From the NCBI GenBank assembly GCA_030628305.1, contig DAOVRE010000003.1, forward strand, positions 1 through 21,569: a DNA stretch of 21,569 nt, in the 5' to 3' direction. The notes beneath the pieces were generated by a model. It searched no databases. It was not told the origin of the DNA and saw nothing but the letters and a program-made list of their open reading frames with translations. Source of the stretch: Candidatus Heimdallarchaeota archaeon. Its GTDB lineage: Archaea; Asgardarchaeota; Heimdallarchaeia; Heimdallarchaeales; Heimdallarchaeaceae. Positions 1-8,142 of this stretch are shown in pieces; the first letter of the stretch is position 1, and each line of letters opens with the position of its first letter. The translations under genes were made by a program, and so were the position numbers.

Positions 1-1368
1 AAGGTTGTTCCATATAAAACCTTCAGATTGACTCTTCCAGTATGTAGACCATATAATGCAGATTTTGATGGAGATGAAATGAATCTTCACGTTCCACAAA
101 GTGAAGAAGCTCAAGCTGAGGCCCGTATTTTGATGAGGGTTCAAGAGCAAATAAGTACTCCAAGATATGGGGGACCAATTATCGGAGCTATTCAAGACTT
201 TATTACAAGTGGATATTACCTAACTCGAAAAGATGCTAAATATTCAAAGAGTGAAGCAGCCCAATTAATTACTGCTGCAGGTCTAGAAGAACTTCCTAAA
301 CCTGATTTAAAGGGTGATAATGGTGAACCATTGTGGAGTGGAAAAACGCTATTCAGCGCCCTTCTTCCAGATACGTTCAATTTTACTATGTATAATAACC
401 TCTGTGAAAAACGTGAAACATGTAAGAAGGTAAAATGCGAAATAGAGGGCTATATTCTGATTAGAGATGGAGTCTTAGTTTCTGGTATTATTGACAAAAA
501 AGCTTTTGGAGCAGAAGTTCCAGATAGTGTTCTTCATAGAATACTGAAAGAGTATGGGGCAGATGTTACTAGAGGTTTTCTTGACAGTGTTACTCGGATG
601 TTAATCACAAATATCACACTTAGAGGATTTAGTTTGAGTGGTAGTGACATAAACATTCCAAAAGAAGCTGAAAAGAAAATTGCTGAAATTCTAGGGAAAG
701 CAAAGAAGAACGTTCAAAATATCATCAAAAAATATGGAGATGGGACTCTTGAACGCCAAGCAGGCCGTACTGAAGAAGAAACATTAGAAGCAAGAATAAT
801 GGAAATTTTGGCAAAAGCAAGAACCGATGCTTCAGATGTAGGAGCAAACTATCTTGATCCAGAAAATGAGGCCTTAATCATGGCAAGAACTGGAGCTAGA
901 GGGAACATGTTAAATCTTGGACAAATGAGTTCTTGTGTTGGACAACAAGCTGTCCGAGGTCAAAGAATCCAACGTGGTTATAGAGATAGAGTTCTTCCCT
1001 TCTTTAAGCGAGGAGATCTTTCTGCTGAGGCACATGGTTTTGTTGATAGTAGTTTTAGAAGTGGTTTAAATCCAGTCGAATTCTTCATGCACGCTGCAGG
1101 TGGAAGAGAAGGGTTAGTTGATACAGCCGTTCGGACATCTCAGAGTGGGTATATGCAAAGAAGACTGGTAAATGCCCTACAAGATATATCATCAAGCTAT
1201 GATAAAACTGTTCGAAACGCCACAGGCGAGATTGTACAATTCTTGTATGGGGAGGACAATGTCGATCCAGCCAAAAGCGATCATGGTAAAGCTGTAAACG
1301 TTTCCATTATTGTAAACAAAATCTTAGAAACGCATCCAGAAGAAGCTGACAGCGAGGAGGAAGATTAA
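1..1368 (+). CDS. rpoA1: DNA-directed RNA polymerase subunit A' (C-terminal part, 5' end outside window)
   Basis: This is the C-terminal half of the archaeal equivalent of the N-terminal part of eukaryotic RPB1. The reading frame is open from base 1 with no start, so the gene begins upstream. The catalytic Mg-binding loop NADFDGDEMN lies at bases 55-84 and its three aspartates are intact. Further on come the conserved stretch around GARGNMLNLGQMSSCVGQQ (about 892-951) and the bridge-helix region with FFMHAAGGREGLVDTAVRTS (about 1081-1140), both typical of the family. The protein ends in an acidic tail (SEEED) at the usual A'/A'' split point. The stop codon directly abuts the ATG of rpoA2, and a GAGGAGG Shine-Dalgarno-like site for rpoA2 sits inside its last codons (1354-1360), so the two are co-transcribed and probably translationally coupled. 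Confidence 0.97.
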   Translation, partial: KVVPYKTFRLTLPVCRPYNADFDGDEMNLHVPQSEEAQAEARILMRVQEQISTPRYGGPIIGAIQDFITSGYYLTRKDAKYSKSEAAQLITAAGLEELPKPDLKGDNGEPLWSGKTLFSALLPDTFNFTMYNNLCEKRETCKKVKCEIEGYILIRDGVLVSGIIDKKAFGAEVPDSVLHRILKEYGADVTRGFLDSVTRMLITNITLRGFSLSGSDINIPKEAEKKIAEILGKAKKNVQNIIKKYGDGTLERQAGRTEEETLEARIMEILAKARTDASDVGANYLDPENEALIMARTGARGNMLNLGQMSSCVGQQAVRGQRIQRGYRDRVLPFFKRGDLSAEAHGFVDSSFRSGLNPVEFFMHAAGGREGLVDTAVRTSQSGYMQRRLVNALQDISSSYDKTVRNATGEIVQFLYGEDNVDPAKSDHGKAVNVSIIVNKILETHPEEADSEEED

Positions 1369-2577
<1,209 letters not shown>

Positions 2578-2725
2578 AAAACTTTTTTTCTTGCGCCTAT
2601 TTTCATTTCTTATCCTGTAGAAGTAAAAGAACAGAAAGTTTTTATTAAAAGCATATTAGGGATGACTGCTTAATAACTTTAAGACAATCTAAGAGTAATA
2701 AAGCCTATAAAATACGTGATTTAAA

Positions 2726-3169
2726 ATGACTGGATCAAAGAGTCCAAAAGGAGAATTTGCTGCTCGAAAACTATCCAATAAGAGAAAGCATTTTCGCTGG
2801 AAAGATATTCATTACAAACGAAGAATGTTAAGATTAGATAAAAAAACTGACCCTCTCGAAGGGAGTCCTGCTGCTAGAGGAATTGTTGTAGAGAAATACG
2901 GTGTAGAAAGTAAACAACCAAACTCTGCATTACGAAAATGCGTTAGAGTAAGATTAACCAAAAATGGTAAACAGGTTGGGGCTTTTGTTCCTCATGATGG
3001 AGGGCTTTTATACATAGATGAACATGATGAGGTTCTTGTATGCAGTATTGGAGGAGCTCAAAAGGGAGCTATGGGAGATATTCCAGGTGTTAAATGGCAA
3101 GTTACACATATCAATGGTATTGCTGTTAGTCAATTAGTAACTGGACGTAAAGCCAAACCTCAGAGATAA
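2726..3169 (+). CDS. rps12: Small ribosomal subunit protein uS12
   Basis: At 147 aa, this is the archaeal/eukaryotic-type uS12, which lines the decoding centre of the small subunit. Seen directly: N-terminal GEFAARKL, the basic segment [17 protein letters not shown], the decoding-loop core [15 protein letters not shown] (residues about 72-86) and the [10 protein letters not shown] block near the C-terminus. The RKCVRV spelling is closer to eukaryotic S23 than to many archaeal versions. The ATG fits the family N-terminus. No Shine-Dalgarno site precedes it; a TATA-like sequence lies at 2706-2714, too close to serve a leaderless start exactly, and another T/A-rich candidate is at 2638-2652. It is followed by a pyrimidine/T-rich stretch that may terminate transcription. 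rps7, its usual next neighbour, is absent. Confidence 0.96.
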   Translation: MTGSKSPKGEFAARKLSNKRKHFRWKDIHYKRRMLRLDKKTDPLEGSPAARGIVVEKYGVESKQPNSALRKCVRVRLTKNGKQVGAFVPHDGGLLYIDEHDEVLVCSIGGAQKGAMGDIPGVKWQVTHINGIAVSQLVTGRKAKPQR

Positions 3170-3171
3170 TC

Positions 3172-3192
3172 TCGTCTCTTCTTTTTTTTATT
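3172..3192 (+). terminator. T-rich termination tract after rps12
   Basis: A pyrimidine run ending in eight or more T residues starts three bases after the uS12 stop codon. Archaeal RNA polymerase often terminates at such oligo-T tracts without a hairpin. The next gene (aIF5A) has its own TATA-like element, consistent with transcription ending here. Confidence 0.4.
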
Positions 3193-3344
3193 CAATTTGA
3201 TTTGTTTTTGAATCCTAGTTTCATTTAAATTGAAATATTTATCACAAATTAATATAATTAATAGAATAAAAACAAAATCCTTTAAATATATTGAAATAAA
3301 TCATGGATTAGCAACCATAAATGTGGTACTCCTTCATATGTAAT

Positions 3345-3353
3345 GTATAAAAT
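3345..3353 (+). promoter_or_regulatory. TATA-like element of the aIF5A gene
   Basis: GTATAAAAT is centred about 26 bp upstream of a predicted transcription start near 3375. That leaves a leader of roughly 26 nt, which contains the AGGAG ribosome-binding site at 3391-3395 used by the ATG at 3401. A second, more distant A/T-rich candidate (TTTAAATATA, about 3281-3290) is also present. Confidence 0.5.
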
Positions 3354-3400
3354 CAATGTTCAGAACATTTACCAAAATTAAATAAAGAAGAGGAGAAAAC

Positions 3401-3814
3401 ATGTCAGAACAAGATGTCGAGAATATTAAAGCTGGTCAAGTCAAAGAAGGTAACCATATAATTCAAAATGGTGAGGTTTTTTTAGTCCGTGGAATCGAAA
3501 AATCAAAAACAGGAAAACACGGACATGCAAAGTGTAGAATGAAGATTGAGAATATTTTTACTGGTAGCAAAACTGAAATTTCTATTCCTGGTGATACCAA
3601 ATTACAATCCCCAATTATTGATAAAAGAAATGCACAAGTTATCTCTATAGGCAGTGATAGTATTCAATTAATGGATCTTGAAACTTATGATACATTCGAA
3701 GCCGCATTTCCAACTGAAGAAGAATTGAAAAAATTAATCACAGAAGGAGCGGAAGTTGAATACTGGAAAGCTTTCGGTAAAAGAAAAATCATGAGAGTCA
3801 AACCAGTTTCTTAG
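3401..3814 (+). CDS. eif5A: Translation initiation factor 5A (hypusine-containing)
   Basis: A 137-aa homologue of eIF5A/EF-P, which promotes peptide bond formation at stalled ribosomes. An N-terminal SH3-like domain carries the modification loop SKTGKHGHAK at residues 35-44, so Lys39 is the predicted site converted to (deoxy)hypusine. The C-terminal OB-fold contains IIDKRNAQVISIGSDSIQLM followed by DLETYDTFE, a typically archaeal block. The loop itself reads TGKHGHAK as in eukaryotes, whereas many archaea have PGKHGSAK. A clear ribosome-binding site (AGGAG, 3391-3395) precedes the ATG. The gene stands alone between the rps12 terminator region and a tRNA gene. Deoxyhypusine synthase is not in the window. 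Confidence 0.97.
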   Translation: MSEQDVENIKAGQVKEGNHIIQNGEVFLVRGIEKSKTGKHGHAKCRMKIENIFTGSKTEISIPGDTKLQSPIIDKRNAQVISIGSDSIQLMDLETYDTFEAAFPTEEELKKLITEGAEVEYWKAFGKRKIMRVKPVS

Positions 3815-3903
3815 TTTTAACTACAATCCCCCTTTCTTTTTCTCATTGTATAAACCTTAAACCACAATAGAATCCATAATTAGACAATTTAAAGTCTCAG
3901 ATT

Positions 3904-3912
3904 CTATAAAAG
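3904..3912 (+). promoter_or_regulatory. TATA-like element of the tRNA-Ala gene
   Basis: CTATAAAAG is centred 25 bp before the first base of the tRNA-Ala gene, the usual archaeal TATA-to-start spacing. Confidence 0.5.
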
Positions 3913-3932
3913 AATAACATGTGTTAAGAAGC

Positions 3933-4009
3933 GGACCGGTAGATCAGCTTGGAAGATCGCTTCGTTCGCAACGAAGAGGCCCCGGGTTCAAATCCCGGTC
4001 GGTCCACCA
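3933..4009 (+). tRNA. tRNA-Ala (anticodon CGC), CCA encoded
   Basis: The sequence folds as a full cloverleaf. The acceptor stem is GGACCGG/TCGGTCC, the D stem GATC/GATC, the anticodon stem CTTCG/CGAAG with loop TTCGCAA (anticodon CGC, reading GCG), the T stem CCGGG/CCCGG with loop TTCAAAT, the discriminator A73, and an encoded CCA at 4007-4009. The body is otherwise that of archaeal tRNA-Ala. The odd point is that position 3:70 is an A-U pair rather than the G-U pair that alanyl-tRNA synthetase normally requires; a G-U pair occurs at 7:66 instead. An oligo-T run follows (4013-4018). No intron. Confidence 0.93.
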
Positions 4010-4107
4010 ATACTTTTTTAATAAGTAAAAAAAGATGGTTTGCGAGCCTTTTCCTCATTAGAGGCGCCAAAATGTTTTTTGTCGTGAATTTAGTTAAGAG
4101 GAAAAAG

Positions 4108-4115
4108 ATTAAAAG
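4108..4115 (+). promoter_or_regulatory. BRE/TATA-like element of the HD-domain gene
   Basis: ATTAAAAG preceded by a purine-rich stretch (GAAAAAG) resembles a BRE plus TATA box. A start about 26 bp downstream gives a leader of about 15 nt that includes the GAGG site at 4142-4145. Confidence 0.4.
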
Positions 4116-4152
4116 GTTGTAATATTAAATAGATAAACAAAGAGGAATTGAT

Positions 4153-5529
4153 ATGAAGGACGTTCTAAACTTCGTTCGCACAATTAGAGACCCCATTTAC
4201 GATGAAATACGGATGACGGTCTTAGAAAATAAAATTGTTGACACACCGATTTTTCAAAGATTAAGATGGATTAGCCAATTATCGGGGGTTCGTCAAGTAT
4301 ACCCTTCTGCTGTTCATACTAGGTTTACTCACAGCGTTGGGGTTATGCACTTAGCTGGTCGTTATGCAGAAGAAGTTTTTAGAGAGGACGAAGACGTTGT
4401 TGAAAAAGTGCAGTTAGCACGTTTAGCTGGATTACTTCACGATATAGGTCATGGTCCATTTAGTCATACTTACGATGATGTAGTCTTTAAAAGAGTATAT
4501 CCAAAAGCACCTCATGGTCACGATGTTCACCGTGATAAAATGATTGTATCAGAATTTCTTCTCCCATTCATTGAAGAATTTACAAATCCAAAGGAACTAA
4601 TGAAGATTTGGAATGGTGATAACTATCTTATGCATCCCCTAATTCAAGGAGCTTTAGGTGCTGATCGTTTAGATTTTATGTTAAGAGATTCATTTTTTGC
4701 AGGAACATTGCACTTTGGAATTATTGCAGTAAATAGGATTATCAATAACACTACAATCAGAAAACACCTTGATAAAGATGCAATTCATTATAATTGGAAA
4801 TGTCTAGATGATATCTATTCATCAATGATTGGAAGGTTTTTCGAATATAAGAATGTCTATTTTCATAAAACTGCAAGGGCAGCTGATATCACAATTCACG
4901 AAATGCTTGGGGAAGCCTGTGATCCACTGAATCTTATAGACCGAACTAATGATTTAGCTGAATATACTTATCTAAATGAATATACACTACTTGGAGAACT
5001 CTTCTCAAAGGATTCAGATGAACTCAAGAAAGCAAAATCATTGGCCAAGGACTTGTTTGATAGACGGCTCTATAAATCAGTCTGGGAAAAAATAATTGAT
5101 GAATCTACAGCTGAAAATCTAGGGATTACTATAGAAGGGTTATGTAAACTAACCGCTCAAGAGTCTTTTATTAAAAGAATCGAACAAGATTGTAAAGAGA
5201 ATAATATTGTTCTTGAAAACAAAATGAAGATAGATTCTACATACAAGCTTTCAACTATAAATGAGCAAGAATTTCAAGCATCTAACATTTATATCTACGA
5301 CCCCCACGATCGTATTCGCTCAGGAAGTAGCTCTTTTACATTAAATGAGGCCCTTAATACAACAACATATATTACAACATTCTCAGGTCCTAGGGCATAT
5401 CGTTCGTTGTTCACACTTGTAAGAGTCTATGCTCATCCAGATGAATCAAAAATCATATCTGACATATGGAAAAAAATACGACCTAGTGATGAAGATAAAA
5501 AGAAAGATGTTTCCTTAACATCATACTAG
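4153..5529 (+). CDS. HD-domain phosphohydrolase, SAMHD1/dGTPase-like
   Basis: At 458 aa, this belongs to the HD superfamily branch that includes SAMHD1 and bacterial dGTP triphosphohydrolases, and related archaeal proteins. Metal-binding signature residues are visible: His60 in HTRFTHS, His96-Asp97 in LLHDIGHGPFSH, and Asp171 in GADRLDFMLRD. Additional histidines follow the HD motif (His100, His105, and His121/123/126), as in SAMHD1. The N-terminal DPIYDEI and FQRLRWISQL segments also match the family. The likely reaction is hydrolysis of dNTPs to deoxynucleosides and triphosphate, but nucleotide specificity and allosteric sites cannot be read from the sequence. The ATG is supported by a GAGG site 7 nt upstream. 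Transcription converges on the next gene with only four bases between stop codons. Confidence 0.9.
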   Translation: MKDVLNFVRTIRDPIYDEIRMTVLENKIVDTPIFQRLRWISQLSGVRQVYPSAVHTRFTHSVGVMHLAGRYAEEVFREDEDVVEKVQLARLAGLLHDIGHGPFSHTYDDVVFKRVYPKAPHGHDVHRDKMIVSEFLLPFIEEFTNPKELMKIWNGDNYLMHPLIQGALGADRLDFMLRDSFFAGTLHFGIIAVNRIINNTTIRKHLDKDAIHYNWKCLDDIYSSMIGRFFEYKNVYFHKTARAADITIHEMLGEACDPLNLIDRTNDLAEYTYLNEYTLLGELFSKDSDELKKAKSLAKDLFDRRLYKSVWEKIIDESTAENLGITIEGLCKLTAQESFIKRIEQDCKENNIVLENKMKIDSTYKLSTINEQEFQASNIYIYDPHDRIRSGSSSFTLNEALNTTTYITTFSGPRAYRSLFTLVRVYAHPDESKIISDIWKKIRPSDEDKKKDVSLTSY

Positions 5530-5962
5530 AAGATTATCTGACAGCGCCAATATGTTTCAATTGAAACTCTTTATTGGCTTTTTTTATTATTTTTATGCCT
5601 GATTCACAATCTGGTAAGATATTATTGACAGTAGAAACAGCAGCTTCTATATCTTCACTTGGAATTTTATTTCGATTATCTATAAACAAGTACATTCCAT
5701 TGTTGGTGAATGTAAGAGCCTTTTCAATGCAAAGAGTTTGGAGATAACTTGACACAGTTTCCGAAATAACGGAATACCCATTATAATACCAATCTGGAAT
5801 TTTTAATTGCTCTTCTCTTGTAGACAACAGGAAGAGACCGCTGTGAATGATTTCTTCATTTTTAGGCAAGTATTTCTTAACAATACTAGCAATGTACGAT
5901 GTTATTAGTTTAGATTCTGCCCCCATAATGATGACTATTTTCTTTATGACTGATAATCTTCT
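5528..5962. repeat. 11-bp inverted repeat flanking the 130-aa gene
   Basis: AGAAGATTATC at 5528-5538 is the exact reverse complement of GATAATCTTCT at 5952-5962. The left arm overlaps the stop codons of both convergent genes; the right arm lies 26 bp upstream of the 130-aa gene start. Matches do not extend cleanly beyond 11 bp. Confidence 0.5.
5534..5926 (-). CDS. Hypothetical protein (130 aa)
   Basis: Family not recognised. The protein is soluble with no signal peptide or membrane segment. The predicted pattern is an N-terminal helix (residues about 5-19), a strand (about 26-36), a long helix (about 49-70), a strand ending in NNGMYLFID (about 75-83), another helix (about 88-103) and a short strand. 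This is a plausible compact alpha/beta domain. Composition resembles the neighbouring genes and the frame is long for AT-rich DNA, so it is probably real. The start codon is ATG with no ribosome-binding site and only a weak TATA-like region 20-25 bp upstream. Its stop is four bases from the stop of the convergent HD-domain gene. The gene is bracketed by an 11-bp inverted repeat (see findings). Confidence 0.6.
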   Translation of the reverse strand: MGAESKLITSYIASIVKKYLPKNEEIIHSGLFLLSTREEQLKIPDWYYNGYSVISETVSSYLQTLCIEKALTFTNNGMYLFIDNRNKIPSEDIEAAVSTVNNILPDCESGIKIIKKANKEFQLKHIGAVR

Positions 5963-6144
5963 GTAATACAGAAAACAAGTAGTGAATTTATCAAACGATT
6001 TTCAAAGAAAATTTAAATACTATATTTATAGGATTTATGATGAGTTGTTGTTCCCCTGTCGCCTTAGAAAACAGCTAGTTGAGAGTGTTTCTTAGAGGTC
6101 ATCGTAAAGTGTCCATACTCACTCTGAGTTTTATATTGTTCCTA

Positions 6145-6318
6145 TTACTTCCTCTTTCGTTGTAGTTGTAAGTAATCTAACAGTTTGTTTTCCAATCGGG
6201 AGAACCCATAATTTCTACATTTCTTTATTGCCATATACTGTAAAGCTGGACCAAGAGGATCTCCGTTCTTATACGCCCCTACTTGGATGAAAGCTTCCAT
6301 AAAAATCCGACATTTCAT
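6145..6318 (-). CDS. Possible small protein (57 aa)
   Basis: Too short for a 60-codon cut-off but protein-like. The sequence begins MKCRIFMEAFIQVGAYKNG, continues with DPLGPALQYMAIKKCRNYG and ends in a basic helix-like tail (NKLLDYLQLQRKRK). Two cysteines (residues 3 and 35) are present, and predicted helices are amphipathic. The ATG is the first possible start after an in-frame TGA. A TATA-like TTTATATC lies at 6354-6361, which would give a leader of about 13 nt. No ribosome-binding site is seen. I do not recognise a family; it may be a genuine small protein, a remnant of a larger gene, or chance. Confidence 0.42.
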   Translation of the reverse strand: MKCRIFMEAFIQVGAYKNGDPLGPALQYMAIKKCRNYGFSRLENKLLDYLQLQRKRK

Positions 6319-6393
6319 ATATAAACTCGGGTAATAAATATGTAAGAATCTTTGATATAAATTATCTATTCAATATAGATTGAGAGAAAAAAA

Positions 6394-6465
6394 TTAATTA
6401 GGAAACCACAATGGTGGTCCTATATCATCGTCGCCAGGTTCGGGGTCATATACTTGTTTCATCAT
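6394..6465 (-). CDS. Possible 23-residue micropeptide, acidic and proline-rich
   Basis: The ORF starts with a double ATG and encodes MMKQVYDPEPGDDDI followed by GPPLWFPN. The low complexity of hydrophobics, the DPEPGDDD acidic stretch and the Trp/Pro-rich end do not look like random AT-rich translation. A TATA-like GTATAACATA is at 6481-6490, centred about 21 bp before the first ATG, suggesting a leaderless message. No family is recognised and the coding status is uncertain. Confidence 0.3.
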   Translation of the reverse strand: MMKQVYDPEPGDDDIGPPLWFPN

Positions 6466-6611
6466 TGTTCATCACTTGATTATGTTATACTTAGAAGAGT
6501 AAGAATATACTAAAAGACAACAAGAAAGAAACAGCTATTCCCCCAGCTTTTCTAGTTGTGTTATCCACAAAAACTATACACAGCTTCATAAACAAATGAG
6601 GGAAGAAAATC

Positions 6612-6628
6612 AGCTTATTGCCTAAGCT
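6612..6628 (-). terminator. Hairpin overlapping the stop codon of the 466-aa gene
   Basis: AGCTTA (6612-6617) and TAAGCT (6623-6628) form a 6-bp stem with a 5-nt loop on the minus-strand transcript. The TAG stop codon of the upstream gene is inside it, and a moderately T-rich tail follows. It is weak as a terminator and could be incidental. Confidence 0.3.
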
Positions 6629-8022
6629 AAGATAGTATTGTAAATCTTACTTTTGAGCTTATCATCGAGTAAAACATCACTTAATGTTAAATGAAGCACA
6701 TTAAACTCGTTTAGAATCTTCATAGATTTTTCTTCTACAGTATCTGCAACTACAATACATAAAAATTGGTTCCTTAACCCTGCTATACTACTTAAATGTT
6801 CAATAATTTCATAGGCTTCAGCTTGATTTAGAATCTCCTTATAGAATTTAGTAAATATATAAAAGGATCCTTTTCGAAGAACCAAGTCAAAATCATCCTC
6901 AAAAATCACTGTTTCTTTAAATTCGAAATCCTTAAACATCTTGCTAATTCTTACCTTCAAATACTCTAAATCAAAAACAACATTCATTGTTTTTGGCATA
7001 GGAATAGAAATATCGTCTAAATTACTTACCAAATATTTGTCCATCTTCATTCTTGTAAAATTGGGTTTTCTCTCCGCTTCAACAATTACTGGGGGAGAAA
7101 TGTGTTTGCTAGGTTTTGAAGCTTTGACAGAAGGAAAGGGTCGTTTAACCACCCGAGCTTCTTTGATTATTAGTTTTTCTTTAACTGGAGTAGATTGGGT
7201 TTTACTAAGTGTATTTGTGTAATGTTCTACTGTTGGATTAAGGGAATTGTTATCAAGTATCAGTAATTTGCTTATCTCAATATTATCTGCAAAATCGCCT
7301 TTATGATAATGCCAAGGAACAAGGTATCTAAAATTTGTTTTGTGCCTCACGAATTCTTTCTTTGTTATATATGATAATTTACAATGTAGTTTTGATAAAT
7401 TCGCATTTAGGAAACGATGAAATGTTTCTTCCTTTTTTTCTATCTGAATTCGGTTATCAGCTTGAGCGAGAATCATTAGCGCCCATTTTGAGTGTATTGA
7501 AGCTGTTCTGTCAATAGAGGGGATAGAAGAGATAATTATTGAGAAGATATCAGCTTTCACAAGATTAACCATGAAATTAGTAAAATGCTTCAAAAAACTA
7601 TTAGAATCTGAATCTATTGAAGAAAGCAAAAGCCCTAGTGCATAGGACTGTTTTCCACCTTCATGAAAGAATTGTAGAATGTAATCCTTTTGAACTACTT
7701 TCTTCACATTTTGAATGAAAAAATCCTCTACATTAACTGTATCATTGAGAGAATAAGTTTGCACAATGTGATTTATCAACCCAGTTTCTTTGTTTATATT
7801 TCCTGAATTGTTCAGAGAATAAATCAAGAGAAAAAGGTTGTTTCTTGTTATTTTCAGAGTAAACATTACGTTTTTTGACTTTAATTCCGTTAACAGATTT
7901 GCTAGTTGATCTCGACTCCTATTCAAATTAATCTCGAACACTTGTATTGTAATAATATCATTATTCTGCTTCCAATCTAAAGAATTTTGCTTTTCTTCTG
8001 AAAGGTGCTCTACAGTCATCAT
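6622..8022 (-). CDS. Unknown protein with degenerate nuclease-like C-terminal domain (466 aa)
   Basis: Family not recognised. Residues about 1-265 alternate strands and helices in two alpha/beta-looking modules, without a P-loop or transmembrane segment. Residues about 270-345 form a basic, Ser/Pro/Lys-rich linker (for example VVKRPFPSVKASKPSK). Residues about 348-466 follow the strand-helix order of restriction-endonuclease-like folds: FDLVLRKGSFYIFTKFYK in the place of the D...ExK core, then a helix, then LCIVVADT-type strand, helix and a final NVLHLTLSDVLL. The E-x-K residues appear replaced (T and F), so it may be a catalytically dead PD-(D/E)xK relative; this is inference. ATG at 8022 was chosen over the upstream TTG because a TATA-like AAATTAAATAAT (8038-8049) sits about 21 bp before it. 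It is transcribed in the same direction as the ADP-dependent kinase upstream, 120 bp apart, with its own promoter. Confidence 0.75.
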   Translation of the reverse strand: MMTVEHLSEEKQNSLDWKQNNDIITIQVFEINLNRSRDQLANLLTELKSKNVMFTLKITRNNLFLLIYSLNNSGNINKETGLINHIVQTYSLNDTVNVEDFFIQNVKKVVQKDYILQFFHEGGKQSYALGLLLSSIDSDSNSFLKHFTNFMVNLVKADIFSIIISSIPSIDRTASIHSKWALMILAQADNRIQIEKKEETFHRFLNANLSKLHCKLSYITKKEFVRHKTNFRYLVPWHYHKGDFADNIEISKLLILDNNSLNPTVEHYTNTLSKTQSTPVKEKLIIKEARVVKRPFPSVKASKPSKHISPPVIVEAERKPNFTRMKMDKYLVSNLDDISIPMPKTMNVVFDLEYLKVRISKMFKDFEFKETVIFEDDFDLVLRKGSFYIFTKFYKEILNQAEAYEIIEHLSSIAGLRNQFLCIVVADTVEEKSMKILNEFNVLHLTLSDVLLDDKLKSKIYNTILA

Positions 8023-8142
8023 TGTCGTCAACTTCGAATTATTTAATTTGAATTGAAACTCATTATCCTTATTAGAAGAAGTTATTTAAACACCGAGAAA
8101 TCAATTCGTATTTACTAAAACAGCGAACGATGTTCTCTCTGA

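Larger units (their letters stand above)
5927..6621. other. 695-bp interval without a long gene; micro-ORFs and promoter-like elements
   Basis: No ORF above 60 codons, RNA gene or recognised repeat fills this stretch. It holds a minus-strand 57-codon ORF (6145-6318), a minus-strand 23-codon ORF (6394-6465), and a plus-strand 13-codon ATGATG ORF beginning at 6037 behind a TATA-rich sequence (6011-6030). Each has a TATA-like element at roughly the right distance. The 6466-6621 part contains the 3' flank of the downstream minus-strand gene with a terminator-like hairpin. Confidence 0.5.

Noticed and set aside
6037..6127. Possible C/D box sRNA (ATGATGA at 6037-6043, CTGA at 6124-6127)
   Set aside because: The span is much longer than usual archaeal C/D sRNAs, no closing stem flanks the boxes, and no clear internal C'/D' boxes were found.
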